Positions 54,596 through 63,052 of a stretch of 64,000 bases of DNA are shown here, in pieces. The notes under the pieces were generated by a model. It searched no databases and had not been told where the DNA came from. It saw only the letters and a program-made list of their open reading frames with translations. The translations under genes and the position numbers were made by a program. The stretch spans positions 186,001 to 250,000 of the forward strand of contig NZ_UAQZ01000013.1 of NCBI RefSeq assembly GCF_900446215.1, written 5' to 3'. This DNA is from Burkholderia cenocepacia. Lineage in GTDB: Bacteria > Pseudomonadota > Gammaproteobacteria > Burkholderiales > Burkholderiaceae. The stretch's first letter is position 1, and the number at the start of each line of letters is the position of its first letter.

Positions 54596-55597
54596 TCAGG
54601 AGCGACGCCGCGCGGCCGCATCGAGTAGCGGCGCCGGCATCAGGTAAGGCGTGAAGTGTTCCCAGAAATGCCATTGCTCGGGCTGGCGCACGAGCGCCTG
54701 CTCGAGACGGTCGACGATGCGCTGGTGCGTCGCGCGCACCGGTGACGCGTCGTCGTCGGTGCCGAGCATCGGCGCGAGCGGGCTGGCCGCGAGCGCGGTG
54801 AAATGCACCGCGCAGCGATCGCGGAACGGCACGCCGGTCGCATACGCGACCAGCAGCGGAATGCCCTGCTCGACCGCGAGCTTCACGCCGCCGCCGGCCA
54901 TCCGCACCCAACGCCCGCCGAGCCGGCAGCGATTGGTCTTGCCGAATTTGCCGTGCAGGTCGGAGAACAGCAGGAACACCGGCGCCTCGCGTCGCAGGCT
55001 CGTGATCAGCCGCCGCAGGTGTACGCGCTCCTCGATGTCGATGAATTCGACTTCGCCGGCGCCGTACTCGGCGACGAGCCGCAGCGCATCGTCGAAGAAC
55101 GCGCCCGGCGCATCGCGGTGCAGGATCACCATCAGCTTGCGATCGTCGGGAATCATGAAGCGCAGCTTCGTGACGAACAGCATCAGGTTGCCGAAGTGCA
55201 GCCCCGCGAGCATCAGCGGGCCGCCGCGTGCGAGTGCGGCGCGCAACTGGTCGTCGCCCTCGCACGCCATGCCGTCGATCATCGTCTTCATCGATGCGAG
55301 GCTGTGCGTGCGCAGCTTGAGCCCCGCGAACTCGGCCTCGAACAGCTCGCGCACGATCGCGGCCGACACTTCCCGCACGCGCCGCGGATCGTCGTTCAGG
55401 TGCGCGCCCAGCATGTAAGCGACCGCGCGCTCGATCGACTCGCGAATGCACGGAAAGCAGCGCAGGCACGCGCCCGAGCACCAGCGCATCAGCCGCAGCC
55501 CGCGCGCGGGCGACGTGCGCAGCGCGACCGCGCGCACCGCGCGGCGCACCAGGAACGCATAGGAGAACGGATTGAGCAGGAACAGTCTCCCGAGCAT
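54596..55597 (-). CDS. LpxL/HtrB-like acyltransferase in peptide-export operon (altered active site)
   Basis: A 333-aa membrane-associated protein of the lysophospholipid/lauroyl acyltransferase superfamily. The core reads LMLAGLHFGNLMLFVTKLRF. Family members carry H-x4-D/E, whereas here the position after HFGNL is Met, so the catalytic acid is missing or relocated. A second conserved block (PVFLLFSDLHGKFGKTNRCRLGGR...GVKLAVEQGIPLLVAYA) is recognisable. The start overlaps the ABC exporter stop (TGATG). Its place between the exporter and adaptor suggests it acts on the exported peptide or on the envelope. This is inference. Confidence 0.82.
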   Translation of the reverse strand: MLGRLFLLNPFSYAFLVRRAVRAVALRTSPARGLRLMRWCSGACLRCFPCIRESIERAVAYMLGAHLNDDPRRVREVSAAIVRELFEAEFAGLKLRTHSLASMKTMIDGMACEGDDQLRAALARGGPLMLAGLHFGNLMLFVTKLRFMIPDDRKLMVILHRDAPGAFFDDALRLVAEYGAGEVEFIDIEERVHLRRLITSLRREAPVFLLFSDLHGKFGKTNRCRLGGRWVRMAGGGVKLAVEQGIPLLVAYATGVPFRDRCAVHFTALAASPLAPMLGTDDDASPVRATHQRIVDRLEQALVRQPEQWHFWEHFTPYLMPAPLLDAAARRRS

Positions 55598-57717
55598 CAC
55601 CGCGCCTCCTCGTTCGCACGCCACGCGTCGGTCGCGTCGGTCAGCACGCCGTCGTGCATCCGGTAGATCCGGTCGACCATCGACAGGATCGACGCATCGT
55701 GCGTGACGAGCACGATCGTGCACGGCAGCGTCAGCACGTTGCGGCAGATTTCGTGCGTGGTCGTCTGGTCGAGATTCGACGAAAACTCGTCGAGGATCAG
55801 CAGGCGCGGCTCGCAATACAGCGCCCGCGCGATCAGCAGCCGCTGCATCTGGCCGGCCGACAGGAATTTCTGCGTATCGCCGAGCGGCGTGTCGTAGCGG
55901 TGGTCGAGCCGCTCGATCTCGTCGTGGATGCATGCGAGCTTCGCCGCGTCGAACATCGCGCCGATTCGCGGCGCGGGCGCGAAATTCGTGATGTTGTCGC
56001 GGATCGTCCCGCGAAACAGCTGGTCGGACTGCGTGACGGCCGCGAGATGCTTGCGGTATTGCCGCAGGTTCACTTCCGCGAGATCGACGCCGCCGATGAA
56101 CAGCGTACCGGGCGCGGGCCGCACGAGCCCGCAGATCAGGTTCAGCAGCGTCGTCTTGCCGCTGCCGGTGCGCCCGACGATCGCGATCTTGCTGCCGGCC
56201 GGCACGTCGAGCGTCACGTCGCTCAGGATCGGCCGCTGGCCGCCCTTCGGCGTGTACGACAGCGCGCGGATCGACAGCGCGCCGTCGAACCCGTCGACCG
56301 GCCGCACGACCGCGTCCGGCGCCGGCTCCTCGGTCTCGGTCTGCAGCACGTCCGCGACGCGATCCATGTGCACCTGCAGCACCTTGCGCCGCACGTAGAG
56401 CTGGATCGAATCGATGAACTTGTCCGCGAACAGGTTCTTGTACTGGATGAACGCGTAGATCACGCCGATCGTGCTCTGGCCGTGCATCACGAGCCACGCG
56501 CCGTATGTGACGATCACCAGTTGCTCGACGTGCACGATCCCCTTCGAGATCGCATCGAACAGCAATTGCAACCGCTCCTGCTGGCGCATCGCCTGCAGCT
56601 TCTGCGTGAACGCATTGACCCACAGGCTGCTGCGCGCGGTTTCGGCCGACAGCAGCTTGATCGAATGCGCGGACCGGATGTTCTCGATCAGCAGCGCGTC
56701 GGCCTCGGCGCCGCGGGTGAGGATCTGCGACATCGCGTCCTGCAGCTGCGGCTGGATCGCGAGCCGGCTCAATGCGAACAGCACCATCCCGGCGAGGCTG
56801 ATGCCGGCCAGCACGGGGCTGTAGTACAGCATCAGCACGAGCGTCAGCGTGCAGGTGACGATGTTCAGCAGCCCGCCGACCAGCCCGTCGACGAGAAACC
56901 GCCCGACCTCCGACACCGACGACACGCGCGAGATCGAATCGCCGGTGTTGTGAAACAGGAAATAGCCGATCGGCAGCCGCGCGAGATGGCCGACCAGGTT
57001 CGCCGACAATTGCTGCGACACGATGTTGCGCAGATAGCTCTTGATGTTGCCGACCAGGTTCGCGTAGAGCGTGTCGAACAGGAACACGATCGCGAACAGG
57101 ATCGTCAGCAGGTACAGGATGTCGACGTCGGTCTTCTTCAGCGCCTCGTCGATCGTCAGTTGCACGTACGACGGGCCGAGCAGCAGCAGGAGCTGCGCGG
57201 CGACGCCGCCCGCGATGCCGATCGCGAGGCTCTTGCGGATGCCGGTCAGCCCTTCGAGGTAGTCGCGCAGCCGGATCCGGTCGGCCTGCCCGGCCCGCGT
57301 GAACCCGATGTCCGGATTCAGTTCGAGCGCATAGCCGGTGATGTGCGTGAGCGCCTGCGCGAGCGGCAGCTTCGTCTCGCCGAGCGCGGGGTCGACGATA
57401 TGCACGCTGCCGTAGCCGACCTTCGTCAGCACGACATAGTGGTTCATCCCCCAGTGCAGGATGCACGGCGTCTTCAGCGCGTCGAGCTCGCCCGCGTCGA
57501 ACTGCAGCCCGCGGGCGCGCAGGCCGAGATCGTTGGCGATCTCCATCAGGTCGAAGAACGACAGGCCGGAGTCGATCCGCACCGGATAGCGGTTGCGCAG
57601 CGTGCGCAACGTCGTTTCGCGCCCGTGCCACGACGCGATCATCGCGAGGCAGGCCAGGCCGCACTCCGTCACTTCGTCCTGCAGGACCGGACGGACTTTA
57701 CGCGTATTGAAGAGCAT
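55597..57717 (-). CDS. C39 peptidase-containing ABC transporter (bacteriocin/GG-peptide exporter)
   Basis: A 706-aa peptidase-containing ABC transporter that cuts double-glycine leaders and exports the mature peptide. The N-terminal C39 peptidase has Gln13, Cys19 (QDEVTECG), His93 (HWGMNHYVVL) and Asp109 (IVDP), so the catalytic set is complete. Six transmembrane helices follow, then the ATPase with Walker A GRTGSGKT, signature LSAGQ (Ala for the usual Gly) and Walker B LLILDEFSSNLD. Two GG-leader precursor genes lie directly upstream on the same strand. The start at 57717 gives the standard short N-terminus. Confidence 0.95.
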   Translation of the reverse strand: MLFNTRKVRPVLQDEVTECGLACLAMIASWHGRETTLRTLRNRYPVRIDSGLSFFDLMEIANDLGLRARGLQFDAGELDALKTPCILHWGMNHYVVLTKVGYGSVHIVDPALGETKLPLAQALTHITGYALELNPDIGFTRAGQADRIRLRDYLEGLTGIRKSLAIGIAGGVAAQLLLLLGPSYVQLTIDEALKKTDVDILYLLTILFAIVFLFDTLYANLVGNIKSYLRNIVSQQLSANLVGHLARLPIGYFLFHNTGDSISRVSSVSEVGRFLVDGLVGGLLNIVTCTLTLVLMLYYSPVLAGISLAGMVLFALSRLAIQPQLQDAMSQILTRGAEADALLIENIRSAHSIKLLSAETARSSLWVNAFTQKLQAMRQQERLQLLFDAISKGIVHVEQLVIVTYGAWLVMHGQSTIGVIYAFIQYKNLFADKFIDSIQLYVRRKVLQVHMDRVADVLQTETEEPAPDAVVRPVDGFDGALSIRALSYTPKGGQRPILSDVTLDVPAGSKIAIVGRTGSGKTTLLNLICGLVRPAPGTLFIGGVDLAEVNLRQYRKHLAAVTQSDQLFRGTIRDNITNFAPAPRIGAMFDAAKLACIHDEIERLDHRYDTPLGDTQKFLSAGQMQRLLIARALYCEPRLLILDEFSSNLDQTTTHEICRNVLTLPCTIVLVTHDASILSMVDRIYRMHDGVLTDATDAWRANEEAR

Positions 57718-57860
57718 GGTCGGGCACCCGGGGCGCGACGACGCGCCGCCCGGGCCAGCCAGTGCGGGCCCGTGGCGGGTCGTGCGCGATACGCATGAGG
57801 CGCAGCCGGCGCTACCGGCCGCGACGGAAGATCGGCGTTACCGGCCGCTCGGCGGGCCGC

Positions 57861-58046
57861 TCAGCGCGACGAGCCGAGCGACATCCGGAACTGTTCGACG
57901 GCGTGGGCCTGGTACTGGGTCATCAGTCCTTGCAGCGTGGTCCCGATCGACTGATTGACGAGATCGACCGTATAGGCGGCCGAGTTGGAGTAAAGCGACG
58001 CGCCGCCCCGAATCTGGCGGGCCTGTTCTTCCGTGATGTCTCGCAT
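57861..58046 (-). CDS. Double-glycine leader peptide precursor 1 (bacteriocin-like)
   Basis: A 61-aa precursor. The leader MRDITEEQARQIRGG (15 residues) matches the bacteriocin-type GG leader. The predicted mature peptide has 46 residues, starting ASLYSNSAAYTVDLVN, and contains no cysteine. It lies 143 bp upstream of the C39 exporter gene. The AAGG ribosome site is nine bases before the ATG. With precursor 2 it may form a two-peptide bacteriocin or microcin-like pair, or a signalling peptide. Neither is recognised as a known toxin. Confidence 0.85.
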   Translation of the reverse strand: MRDITEEQARQIRGGASLYSNSAAYTVDLVNQSIGTTLQGLMTQYQAHAVEQFRMSLGSSR

Positions 58047-58242
58047 TTGTTGTGGCCTTTATATTGTCGGAATGCCAACAGCCGTCGGCCAATTGCAAGC
58101 TCAATGGCCGTTCACTTTATTACGGCGATAATCCGGCACTCCCGCCTCCTGACAATCGCCCGATTTCGAAATAATGCATTTCGAAGTCACTTTATATCCA
58201 CTGCGGCGATCGATTCTTTTCCTTCTGTTTCGCAGCATCTGA

Positions 58243-58263
58243 CGCGGGGGGCGCCTCCCCGCG
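58243..58263 (-). terminator. Hairpin after precursor 2 (possible attenuator)
   Basis: A 7-bp stem CGCGGGG/CCCCGCG with a 7-base loop lies just past the stop of precursor 2, before precursor 1. No U-tract follows, so it may only reduce read-through or stabilise the precursor mRNA. Confidence 0.4.
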
Positions 58264-58271
58264 CACGGCGG

Positions 58272-58445
58272 TTACTTGCCGGTGTTATTGAACGTCTTCG
58301 GGTTCTGCAGGTAATTGCCGAGGCTCGGCAGGAATTGGCCGAGCGCGGTCACCACCGGCGCGGCGTCAACGGCGAGGCTACCCAGCGAGCTGATCGCACC
58401 GCCGCCATGCACATTCCTGACCTGTTCCGTCGTCATGACCTTCAT
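58272..58445 (-). CDS. Double-glycine leader peptide precursor 2 (bacteriocin-like)
   Basis: A 57-aa precursor. The second of two adjacent ATG codons (58445) is chosen because AGGAG is six bases upstream and because it yields a 15-residue leader MKVMTTEQVRNVHGG, equal in length to precursor 1. The predicted mature peptide has 42 residues (GAISSLGSLAVDAAPVVT onward), is rich in Gly, Ala and Leu, has no cysteine and ends NNTGK. It looks amphipathic or membrane-active. It is the first gene of the export operon, 225 bp before precursor 1. Confidence 0.85.
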   Translation of the reverse strand: MKVMTTEQVRNVHGGGAISSLGSLAVDAAPVVTALGQFLPSLGNYLQNPKTFNNTGK

Positions 58446-58726
58446 CATTCTCTCCTCGTAAAAAATAAAGATGATGCAAAGAACCTTCATTGAAAGACCA
58501 ACGGCTTTTAATCCCGAGCGACTTGTTAATCTAATAATCACTGCGATTACCAGCCGAAATCAGGCTATCATGCGGGCGCGTCGGAATTCAATGGAGGACA
58601 CACTCTTACAGCCGTATTTTCCGATGCACGGCGAGTAGCAGGCATTCACGCTGTTTGTATTTCAATTTCAAAACGTTTAAATCCCGCCGCAATGCATTGC
58701 GGCACGGACAGGAGACGGAGACGGCC
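58446..58726. promoter_or_regulatory. Divergent promoter region between GG-peptide operon and TolC-like gene
   Basis: About 280 bp, markedly AT-rich for this genome (for example around 58455-58560), with no gene. It must contain divergent promoters for precursor 2 and the TolC-like gene. Exact elements were not assigned. Confidence 0.5.
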
Positions 58727-60142
58727 ATGTTTGAAACGAGGCGCACGAATCGCGGGTCGGCGACACCGGATGCGGGTATTTCCCTATCAAGATTTTCGAC
58801 TAGGTGGAATCCCCGACTTGCAACCATGACATTGTTCGCTGTAACGATAGTCGGCGTGCCGGCACACGCTCGTGCGTTCTGCCTCGATACCGCCTACCAG
58901 TACGCGTCCGTGCACGATCCGCGCTACCTGCAAGCCCGCAGCGAATACGACGCGGCCCGCCAGAAATTCCCCGAGGCGCGCGCGCAGATGCTGCCGCAGG
59001 CTGCCGCGCAGCTCGAATGGGGGCGCTACGGCACGCACGCGAACCTGTTCGGCATCGACGTCAGCGGATCGAGCAACGCGGCATACGGTTCCGCGCAGGT
59101 GACGCAAGCGCTGTTCAACGTGCCCTACCTGTACGACATGCGGCGCGCGACCGAGTACGAGGAATCGGCGAAGCAGAAACTGGAAGTCGCGAAGCAGGAC
59201 CTGATCCTGCGAGTCGCGAATGCGTGCTTCGATCTGCTGAGCGCGCGCGAGAAACTGCAATCGGCCGACGACGAAGTCAGCGCGCTCACGCGGCTCGAAA
59301 GCGACACGCGGCGCATGGCGCAGCTCGGGATGAAGACGATCGGCGACACCGCCGAGATCGAGGCGCGCCGCAGCCTCGCGCAATCCGACGAAGCGCTCGC
59401 GCAGACCGACGTCGACGCGCGGCGCGCGCGTTACGAGACGTTGCTCGGCTCGACGATCGATTTCGCGCGCTGGCCGCGGCTCGCGATGCGCGGGTCGTCG
59501 CCGCGCATTCCGTCCGGCGACTACGCGCCGCAGGACAACCCCGCGTACCGGCAGGCCTATCGCGACGTCCAGGTCGCGCGCCTTGCCGCGAAGCGCGTCA
59601 GCGCCGAGCACTTGCCGACCGTCGACCTGTTCGCGTCGTATTCGCGCGGACTCAACCCGAACCTGCGCGGGCTCACCGATCGCTCGGACTTCCATCAAAG
59701 CGCGGTCGGCGTGCAGGTGACGATCCCGATCTTCTCCGGCGGTAGCGTGTACTACCGGCAGGTCGAGGCCGAGCACGTGACCGAGCAGTATCGCAACCGG
59801 CTGCGCGAGGTCGAGGAGCAACTGAGCACCGATCATCGCGAGGCGTTGTCCGCGCTCGAATCGGTCGGCAAGCGCATTCGCGCGCTGCAGCAGTCGCTGC
59901 AGGCCGCGCGGCTCGCGTACGATTCGTCGATGAAGGCGCACCAGGTCGGCTACAGCACGACGTACGAAACGCTGAACCTGCGGCGCGACATCTCGGGCAT
60001 CCGGCAGAAGCTGTTCGACAGCTATCTCGATGCGCTGAAGTTGCAGTTGAAGCTGAAAAGCGTGCTCGGCACGCTCGACGAACAATCGCTGATCGCGGTG
60101 GACACTTTCCTCGAAAGCAACGCGGCGAACGATCGGAGCTGA
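58727..60142 (+). CDS. TolC-family outer-membrane efflux protein
   Basis: A 471-aa outer-membrane channel of the OEP/TolC family, divergent from the GG-peptide operon and the probable third part of that tripartite exporter. The ATG at 58727 follows GGAG; it gives a long N-region before a hydrophobic signal segment (MTLFAVTIVGVPAHARA). Two OEP repeats are visible: LDTAYQYASVHDPRYLQARSEYDAARQKFPEARAQMLPQ at the start, and VQVTIPIFSGGSVYYRQVEAE in the second half, with long coiled-coil helices between. An alternative start at the internal ATG of MTLFAV would give a compact signal peptide. Confidence 0.92.
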   Translation: MFETRRTNRGSATPDAGISLSRFSTRWNPRLATMTLFAVTIVGVPAHARAFCLDTAYQYASVHDPRYLQARSEYDAARQKFPEARAQMLPQAAAQLEWGRYGTHANLFGIDVSGSSNAAYGSAQVTQALFNVPYLYDMRRATEYEESAKQKLEVAKQDLILRVANACFDLLSAREKLQSADDEVSALTRLESDTRRMAQLGMKTIGDTAEIEARRSLAQSDEALAQTDVDARRARYETLLGSTIDFARWPRLAMRGSSPRIPSGDYAPQDNPAYRQAYRDVQVARLAAKRVSAEHLPTVDLFASYSRGLNPNLRGLTDRSDFHQSAVGVQVTIPIFSGGSVYYRQVEAEHVTEQYRNRLREVEEQLSTDHREALSALESVGKRIRALQQSLQAARLAYDSSMKAHQVGYSTTYETLNLRRDISGIRQKLFDSYLDALKLQLKLKSVLGTLDEQSLIAVDTFLESNAANDRS

Positions 60143-60507
60143 ACGCGTCTCGGCGTATATCGCGGGGATCGAATAAAGTTGCGTACACAACTTTATAGCG
60201 GTGCGCCGATGCACCGGCCGATTGCTTCGGCGACACCGTTGCATCGCGATTGCCGCGCGTCGCTCCCGGCAAACTTGCGTCCGACCCCGCACGAGCGCGC
60301 CACGCAATGCGCGGTCCCGGCCGCACGTCGGGCCGCTCGCCCCGCCTTCACGACGTGCAGGGGTATACGCGATGTTGCGTCCGAAAAAAACTTTGCATAG
60401 AGTGCATCCCATCGATCCGGCGGACAAAGACGTCCCACGATCGTGCGCAGCGCGAGCCCGATAGCCCGCGCTTCGCCGGCCGCGCATCCGGCCACTCATC
60501 CGCATTC

Positions 60508-60553
60508 CCGTTATCCGACAGCGTTGTCGGATGAACGGACCGGCAAAGAAGCC
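60508..60553 (+). promoter_or_regulatory. ANTAR-type antitermination target (two hexaloop hairpins) in amidase leader
   Basis: Hairpin 1: ATCCGAC (60513-60519), loop AGCGTT (60520-60525), GTCGGAT (60526-60532), extended outward by CCGTT/AACGG with a one-base bulge. Hairpin 2: GGC (60542-60544), loop AAAGAA (60545-60550), GCC (60551-60553). Both six-base loops have A at position 1 and G at position 4, the ANTAR-protein recognition rule. Hairpin 2 overlaps the 5' arm of the terminator that follows, so forming it would block termination. P. aeruginosa amidase is controlled by the ANTAR protein AmiR in this way. Confidence 0.75.
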
Positions 60554-60587
60554 CTTGCCTCGCTCGTCGAGGCAAGGGCTTTTTTTT
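60550..60587 (+). terminator. Intrinsic leader terminator upstream of amidase gene
   Basis: A perfect 13-bp stem AGCCCTTGCCTCG / CGAGGCAAGGGCT (60550-60562 and 60568-60580), a 5-base loop and eight Ts, ending 44 bp before the amidase ATG. Its position in front of a gene marks it as a regulated leader terminator. Confidence 0.9.
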
Positions 60588-60630
60588 GCCTTTCGAAAAC
60601 GCACGTCTTCACCCGAACCAGGAGCACACC

Positions 60631-61668
60631 ATGCGTCATGGCGATATTTCCAGCAGCAACGACGCCGTCGGCGTCGCCGTCGTCCAGTACAAGATGCCGC
60701 GCCTGCACACCCGCGCCGAGGTGATCGCGAACGCCCGCGAAATCGCGGAGCGCGTGGTCGGCATCAAGCGCGGCCTGCCCGGCATGGATCTCATCGTGTT
60801 TCCCGAGTATTCGACCCACGGGATCATGTACGACGCGAAGGAGATGTACGACACGGCATCGACGATCCCCGGCGAGGAAACCGACATCTTCGCGGCCGCG
60901 TGCCGCAAGGCCAACGTGTGGGGCGTGTTCTCGCTGACCGGCGAACGCCACGAGGAGCACCCGAACAAGGCGCCGTACAACACGCTCGTGCTGATCGACA
61001 ACCGGGGCGAGATCGTGCAGAAGTACCGCAAGATCATGCCGTGGGTGCCCGTCGAAGGCTGGTATCCGGGCAACTGCACGTACGTCGCCGACGGGCCGAA
61101 GGGGCTCAAGATCAGCCTGATCATCTGCGACGACGGCAACTATCCGGAGATCTGGCGCGATTGCGCGATGCGCGGCGCCGAGCTGGTCGTGCGCTGCCAG
61201 GGCTACATGTACCCGGCAAAGGATCAGCAGGTGCTCGTGTCGAAGGCGATGGCGTTCATGAACAACTGCTATGTCGCGGTCGCGAACGCATCCGGGTTCG
61301 ACGGCGTGTATTCGTATTTCGGGCACTCGGCGATCGTCGGCTTCGACGGCCGCACGCTCGGCGAATGCGGCGAGGAAGAAAACGGCGTGCAGTATGCGGA
61401 ACTGTCGGTGAGCCTGATCCGCGACGCGCGCCGCAACATGCAGTCGCAGAACCACCTGTACAAGCTGCTGCACCGCGGCTACACCGGCAAGATCGGCTCC
61501 GGCGAATCGCCGAACGGCGTCGCGCAATGCCCGTTCGAGTTCTACGCGAACTGGGTGAACGATCCGGACGGCACGCGCCAGGCCGTCGAGCGCCTGACGC
61601 GCGCGACACCCGGCACGCCCGAATGCCCGATCGAAGGCATTCCGTCCGAAGCGCCCGCGCACCGCTGA
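60631..61668 (+). CDS. amiE: Aliphatic amidase
   Basis: A 345-aa cytoplasmic amidase of the nitrilase superfamily that hydrolyses short aliphatic amides to acid and ammonia. The sequence is nearly the length of P. aeruginosa AmiE (346 aa), with catalytic Glu59 (VFPEYST), the Lys in YRKIMPW and the Cys in IICDDGNYPE. The N-terminus MRHGDISSSNDAVGVAVVQYKMP is family-diagnostic. The ATG at 60631 follows GGAG. Expression is probably set by antitermination at the leader. Confidence 0.96.
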   Translation: MRHGDISSSNDAVGVAVVQYKMPRLHTRAEVIANAREIAERVVGIKRGLPGMDLIVFPEYSTHGIMYDAKEMYDTASTIPGEETDIFAAACRKANVWGVFSLTGERHEEHPNKAPYNTLVLIDNRGEIVQKYRKIMPWVPVEGWYPGNCTYVADGPKGLKISLIICDDGNYPEIWRDCAMRGAELVVRCQGYMYPAKDQQVLVSKAMAFMNNCYVAVANASGFDGVYSYFGHSAIVGFDGRTLGECGEEENGVQYAELSVSLIRDARRNMQSQNHLYKLLHRGYTGKIGSGESPNGVAQCPFEFYANWVNDPDGTRQAVERLTRATPGTPECPIEGIPSEAPAHR

Positions 61669-61736
61669 GCCCGCGCATTGCCCGGCCGTTCGCGCCGCCC
61701 GCGCGAACGGCTCCGCCCCACTCTGGAGCCTTCATC

Positions 61737-62219
61737 ATGCTCGGTGTCGCTCTCTTCTTCATCGGCGCGGTGCTGGTCGTCAACGGCGTCGCGCTCACCG
61801 GCCGCATCGAACCGCGCGACGCGGCCGGCCTGAACCTGCTCGTCGGCTTGCTCGCGCTGCTGATCAACCTCGCCGGACTCGTGCAGGCATCGACGCCCCC
61901 GCAGTATTTCTCGAGCGCGGGCGGCCTGCTGTTCGCGTTCACGTACCTGTATCTGGCGGCCGTCCAGTGGCGCGGGCTGCAAGGCGCGGGGCTCGGCTGG
62001 TACTGCCTGTTCGTCGCGATCAGCGCGCTCGTCTATGCGGGCACGTCGCACGACGTGCGCTTCGGTGCGATGTGGCTGCTGTGGTCGAGCCTGTGGTTCC
62101 TGTTCTTCGTCGCGCTCGGGCTGAAGCGGCGCGTACGCTTCCTGCCCGGCTACACGATCGCGATCGGTGTCGGCACCTGCTGGTTGCCCGGCATGCTGAT
62201 GATGACGGGGAGGTGGTGA
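61737..62219 (+). CDS. AmiS/UreI family amide/urea channel
   Basis: A 160-aa inner-membrane channel of the AmiS/UreI family with six hydrophobic segments (MLGVALFFIGAVLVVNGVAL at the start, GTSHDVRFGAMWLLWSSLWFLFF, and closing WLPGMLMM). It would let short amides or urea into the cell for the amidase encoded 68 bp upstream. The ATG at 61737 follows GGAG. The stop overlaps the next start (TGATG). Confidence 0.93.
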   Translation: MLGVALFFIGAVLVVNGVALTGRIEPRDAAGLNLLVGLLALLINLAGLVQASTPPQYFSSAGGLLFAFTYLYLAAVQWRGLQGAGLGWYCLFVAISALVYAGTSHDVRFGAMWLLWSSLWFLFFVALGLKRRVRFLPGYTIAIGVGTCWLPGMLMMTGRW

Positions 62220-63052
62220 TGAGCGCACGCGATACGCCGCTGGCCGCCGATCCGCTCGCCGGACACCGCATCGTCGACGCGCCGTTCTACCAGCCGGCCG
62301 GCGCCGAAGCCGACTGGTTCGAGACGGCCTGCCGCCAGCGCCTGCCGGTCCTGCTGAAAGGGCCGACCGGTTGCGGCAAGACGCGTTTCGTCGAGTACAT
62401 GGCGTGGCGCATGGGCCTGCCGCTGATCCAGGTCGCGTGCAACGACGATACGTCCGCGGCCGACCTGACGGGCCGGCACCTGCTCGACGCCGACGGCACC
62501 TACTGGGCCGACGGGCCGCTCACGCTCGCCGCGCGGCATGGCGCGATCTGCTATCTCGACGAGATCGTCGAGGCGCGCCCCGACGCGACGGTCGTGATCC
62601 ACCCGCTGACCGACTCGCGGCGCGTGCTGCCGCTCGACCGGCTCGGCGAAGTCGTGCATGCGCATCCGGATTTCCATCTGGTGATCTCGTACAACCCCGG
62701 CTATCACGGCGAACACCGGCGACTGAAGCCGTCGACGCGGCAACGCTTCGTCGCGATCGACTTCGGCTATCCGGACGCCGCGCACGAGGCCGAGGTCGTC
62801 GTGCGCGAAAGCGGCGTCGATCGCGACACCGCGCGCCGGCTCGTCGATCTCGCGCAGCGCACGCGTGCGCTGGCCGGCGACGGGCTCGACGAAGGCGCCT
62901 CGACGCGCCTGCTCGTGCACGCGGCCCGGCTGATCGTCGCGGGGCTCGCGCCGCTCGACGCGTGCCGGATCGCGATCAGCGACGCGGCGACCGACGACGC
63001 CGACACGCGGGCCGCGCTGCAGACGATGGCCGCCGCGCACTTCGCGACATGA
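62219..63052 (+). CDS. CbbQ/NirQ/NorQ-type AAA+ ATPase
   Basis: A 277-aa MoxR-clade AAA+ ATPase. Walker A is LKGPTGCGKTRF, Walker B is ICYLDEIVEA, sensor 1 is VISYNPGY, followed by the C-terminal CbbQ domain (KPSTRQRFVAIDFGYP). In CbbQ/CbbO and NorQ/NorD pairs, such ATPases remodel a partner enzyme to activate it. It overlaps the channel gene stop and its own stop overlaps the VWA-family gene (ATGA). In Pseudomonas the amidase operon carries AmiB, which may be the counterpart. Confidence 0.92.
   Translation: MSARDTPLAADPLAGHRIVDAPFYQPAGAEADWFETACRQRLPVLLKGPTGCGKTRFVEYMAWRMGLPLIQVACNDDTSAADLTGRHLLDADGTYWADGPLTLAARHGAICYLDEIVEARPDATVVIHPLTDSRRVLPLDRLGEVVHAHPDFHLVISYNPGYHGEHRRLKPSTRQRFVAIDFGYPDAAHEAEVVVRESGVDRDTARRLVDLAQRTRALAGDGLDEGASTRLLVHAARLIVAGLAPLDACRIAISDAATDDADTRAALQTMAAAHFAT

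Larger units (their letters stand above)
60143..60630. other. Intergenic region upstream of amidase, with inverted repeat and structured leader
   Basis: About 490 bp without a credible gene. Close to the TolC-like stop is a 9-bp perfect inverted repeat (ATAAAGTTG-CGTACA-CAACTTTAT, 60173-60196). It has no U-tract and looks like an operator or weak terminator. The last 125 bp hold the amidase leader structure described separately. Confidence 0.6.

Noticed and set aside
55598..57664. Long minus-strand open frame upstream of and in frame with the acyltransferase
   Set aside because: It is the out-of-frame shadow of the ABC exporter; it is Arg-rich, has no domain pattern, and the acyltransferase has its own start overlapping the exporter stop.
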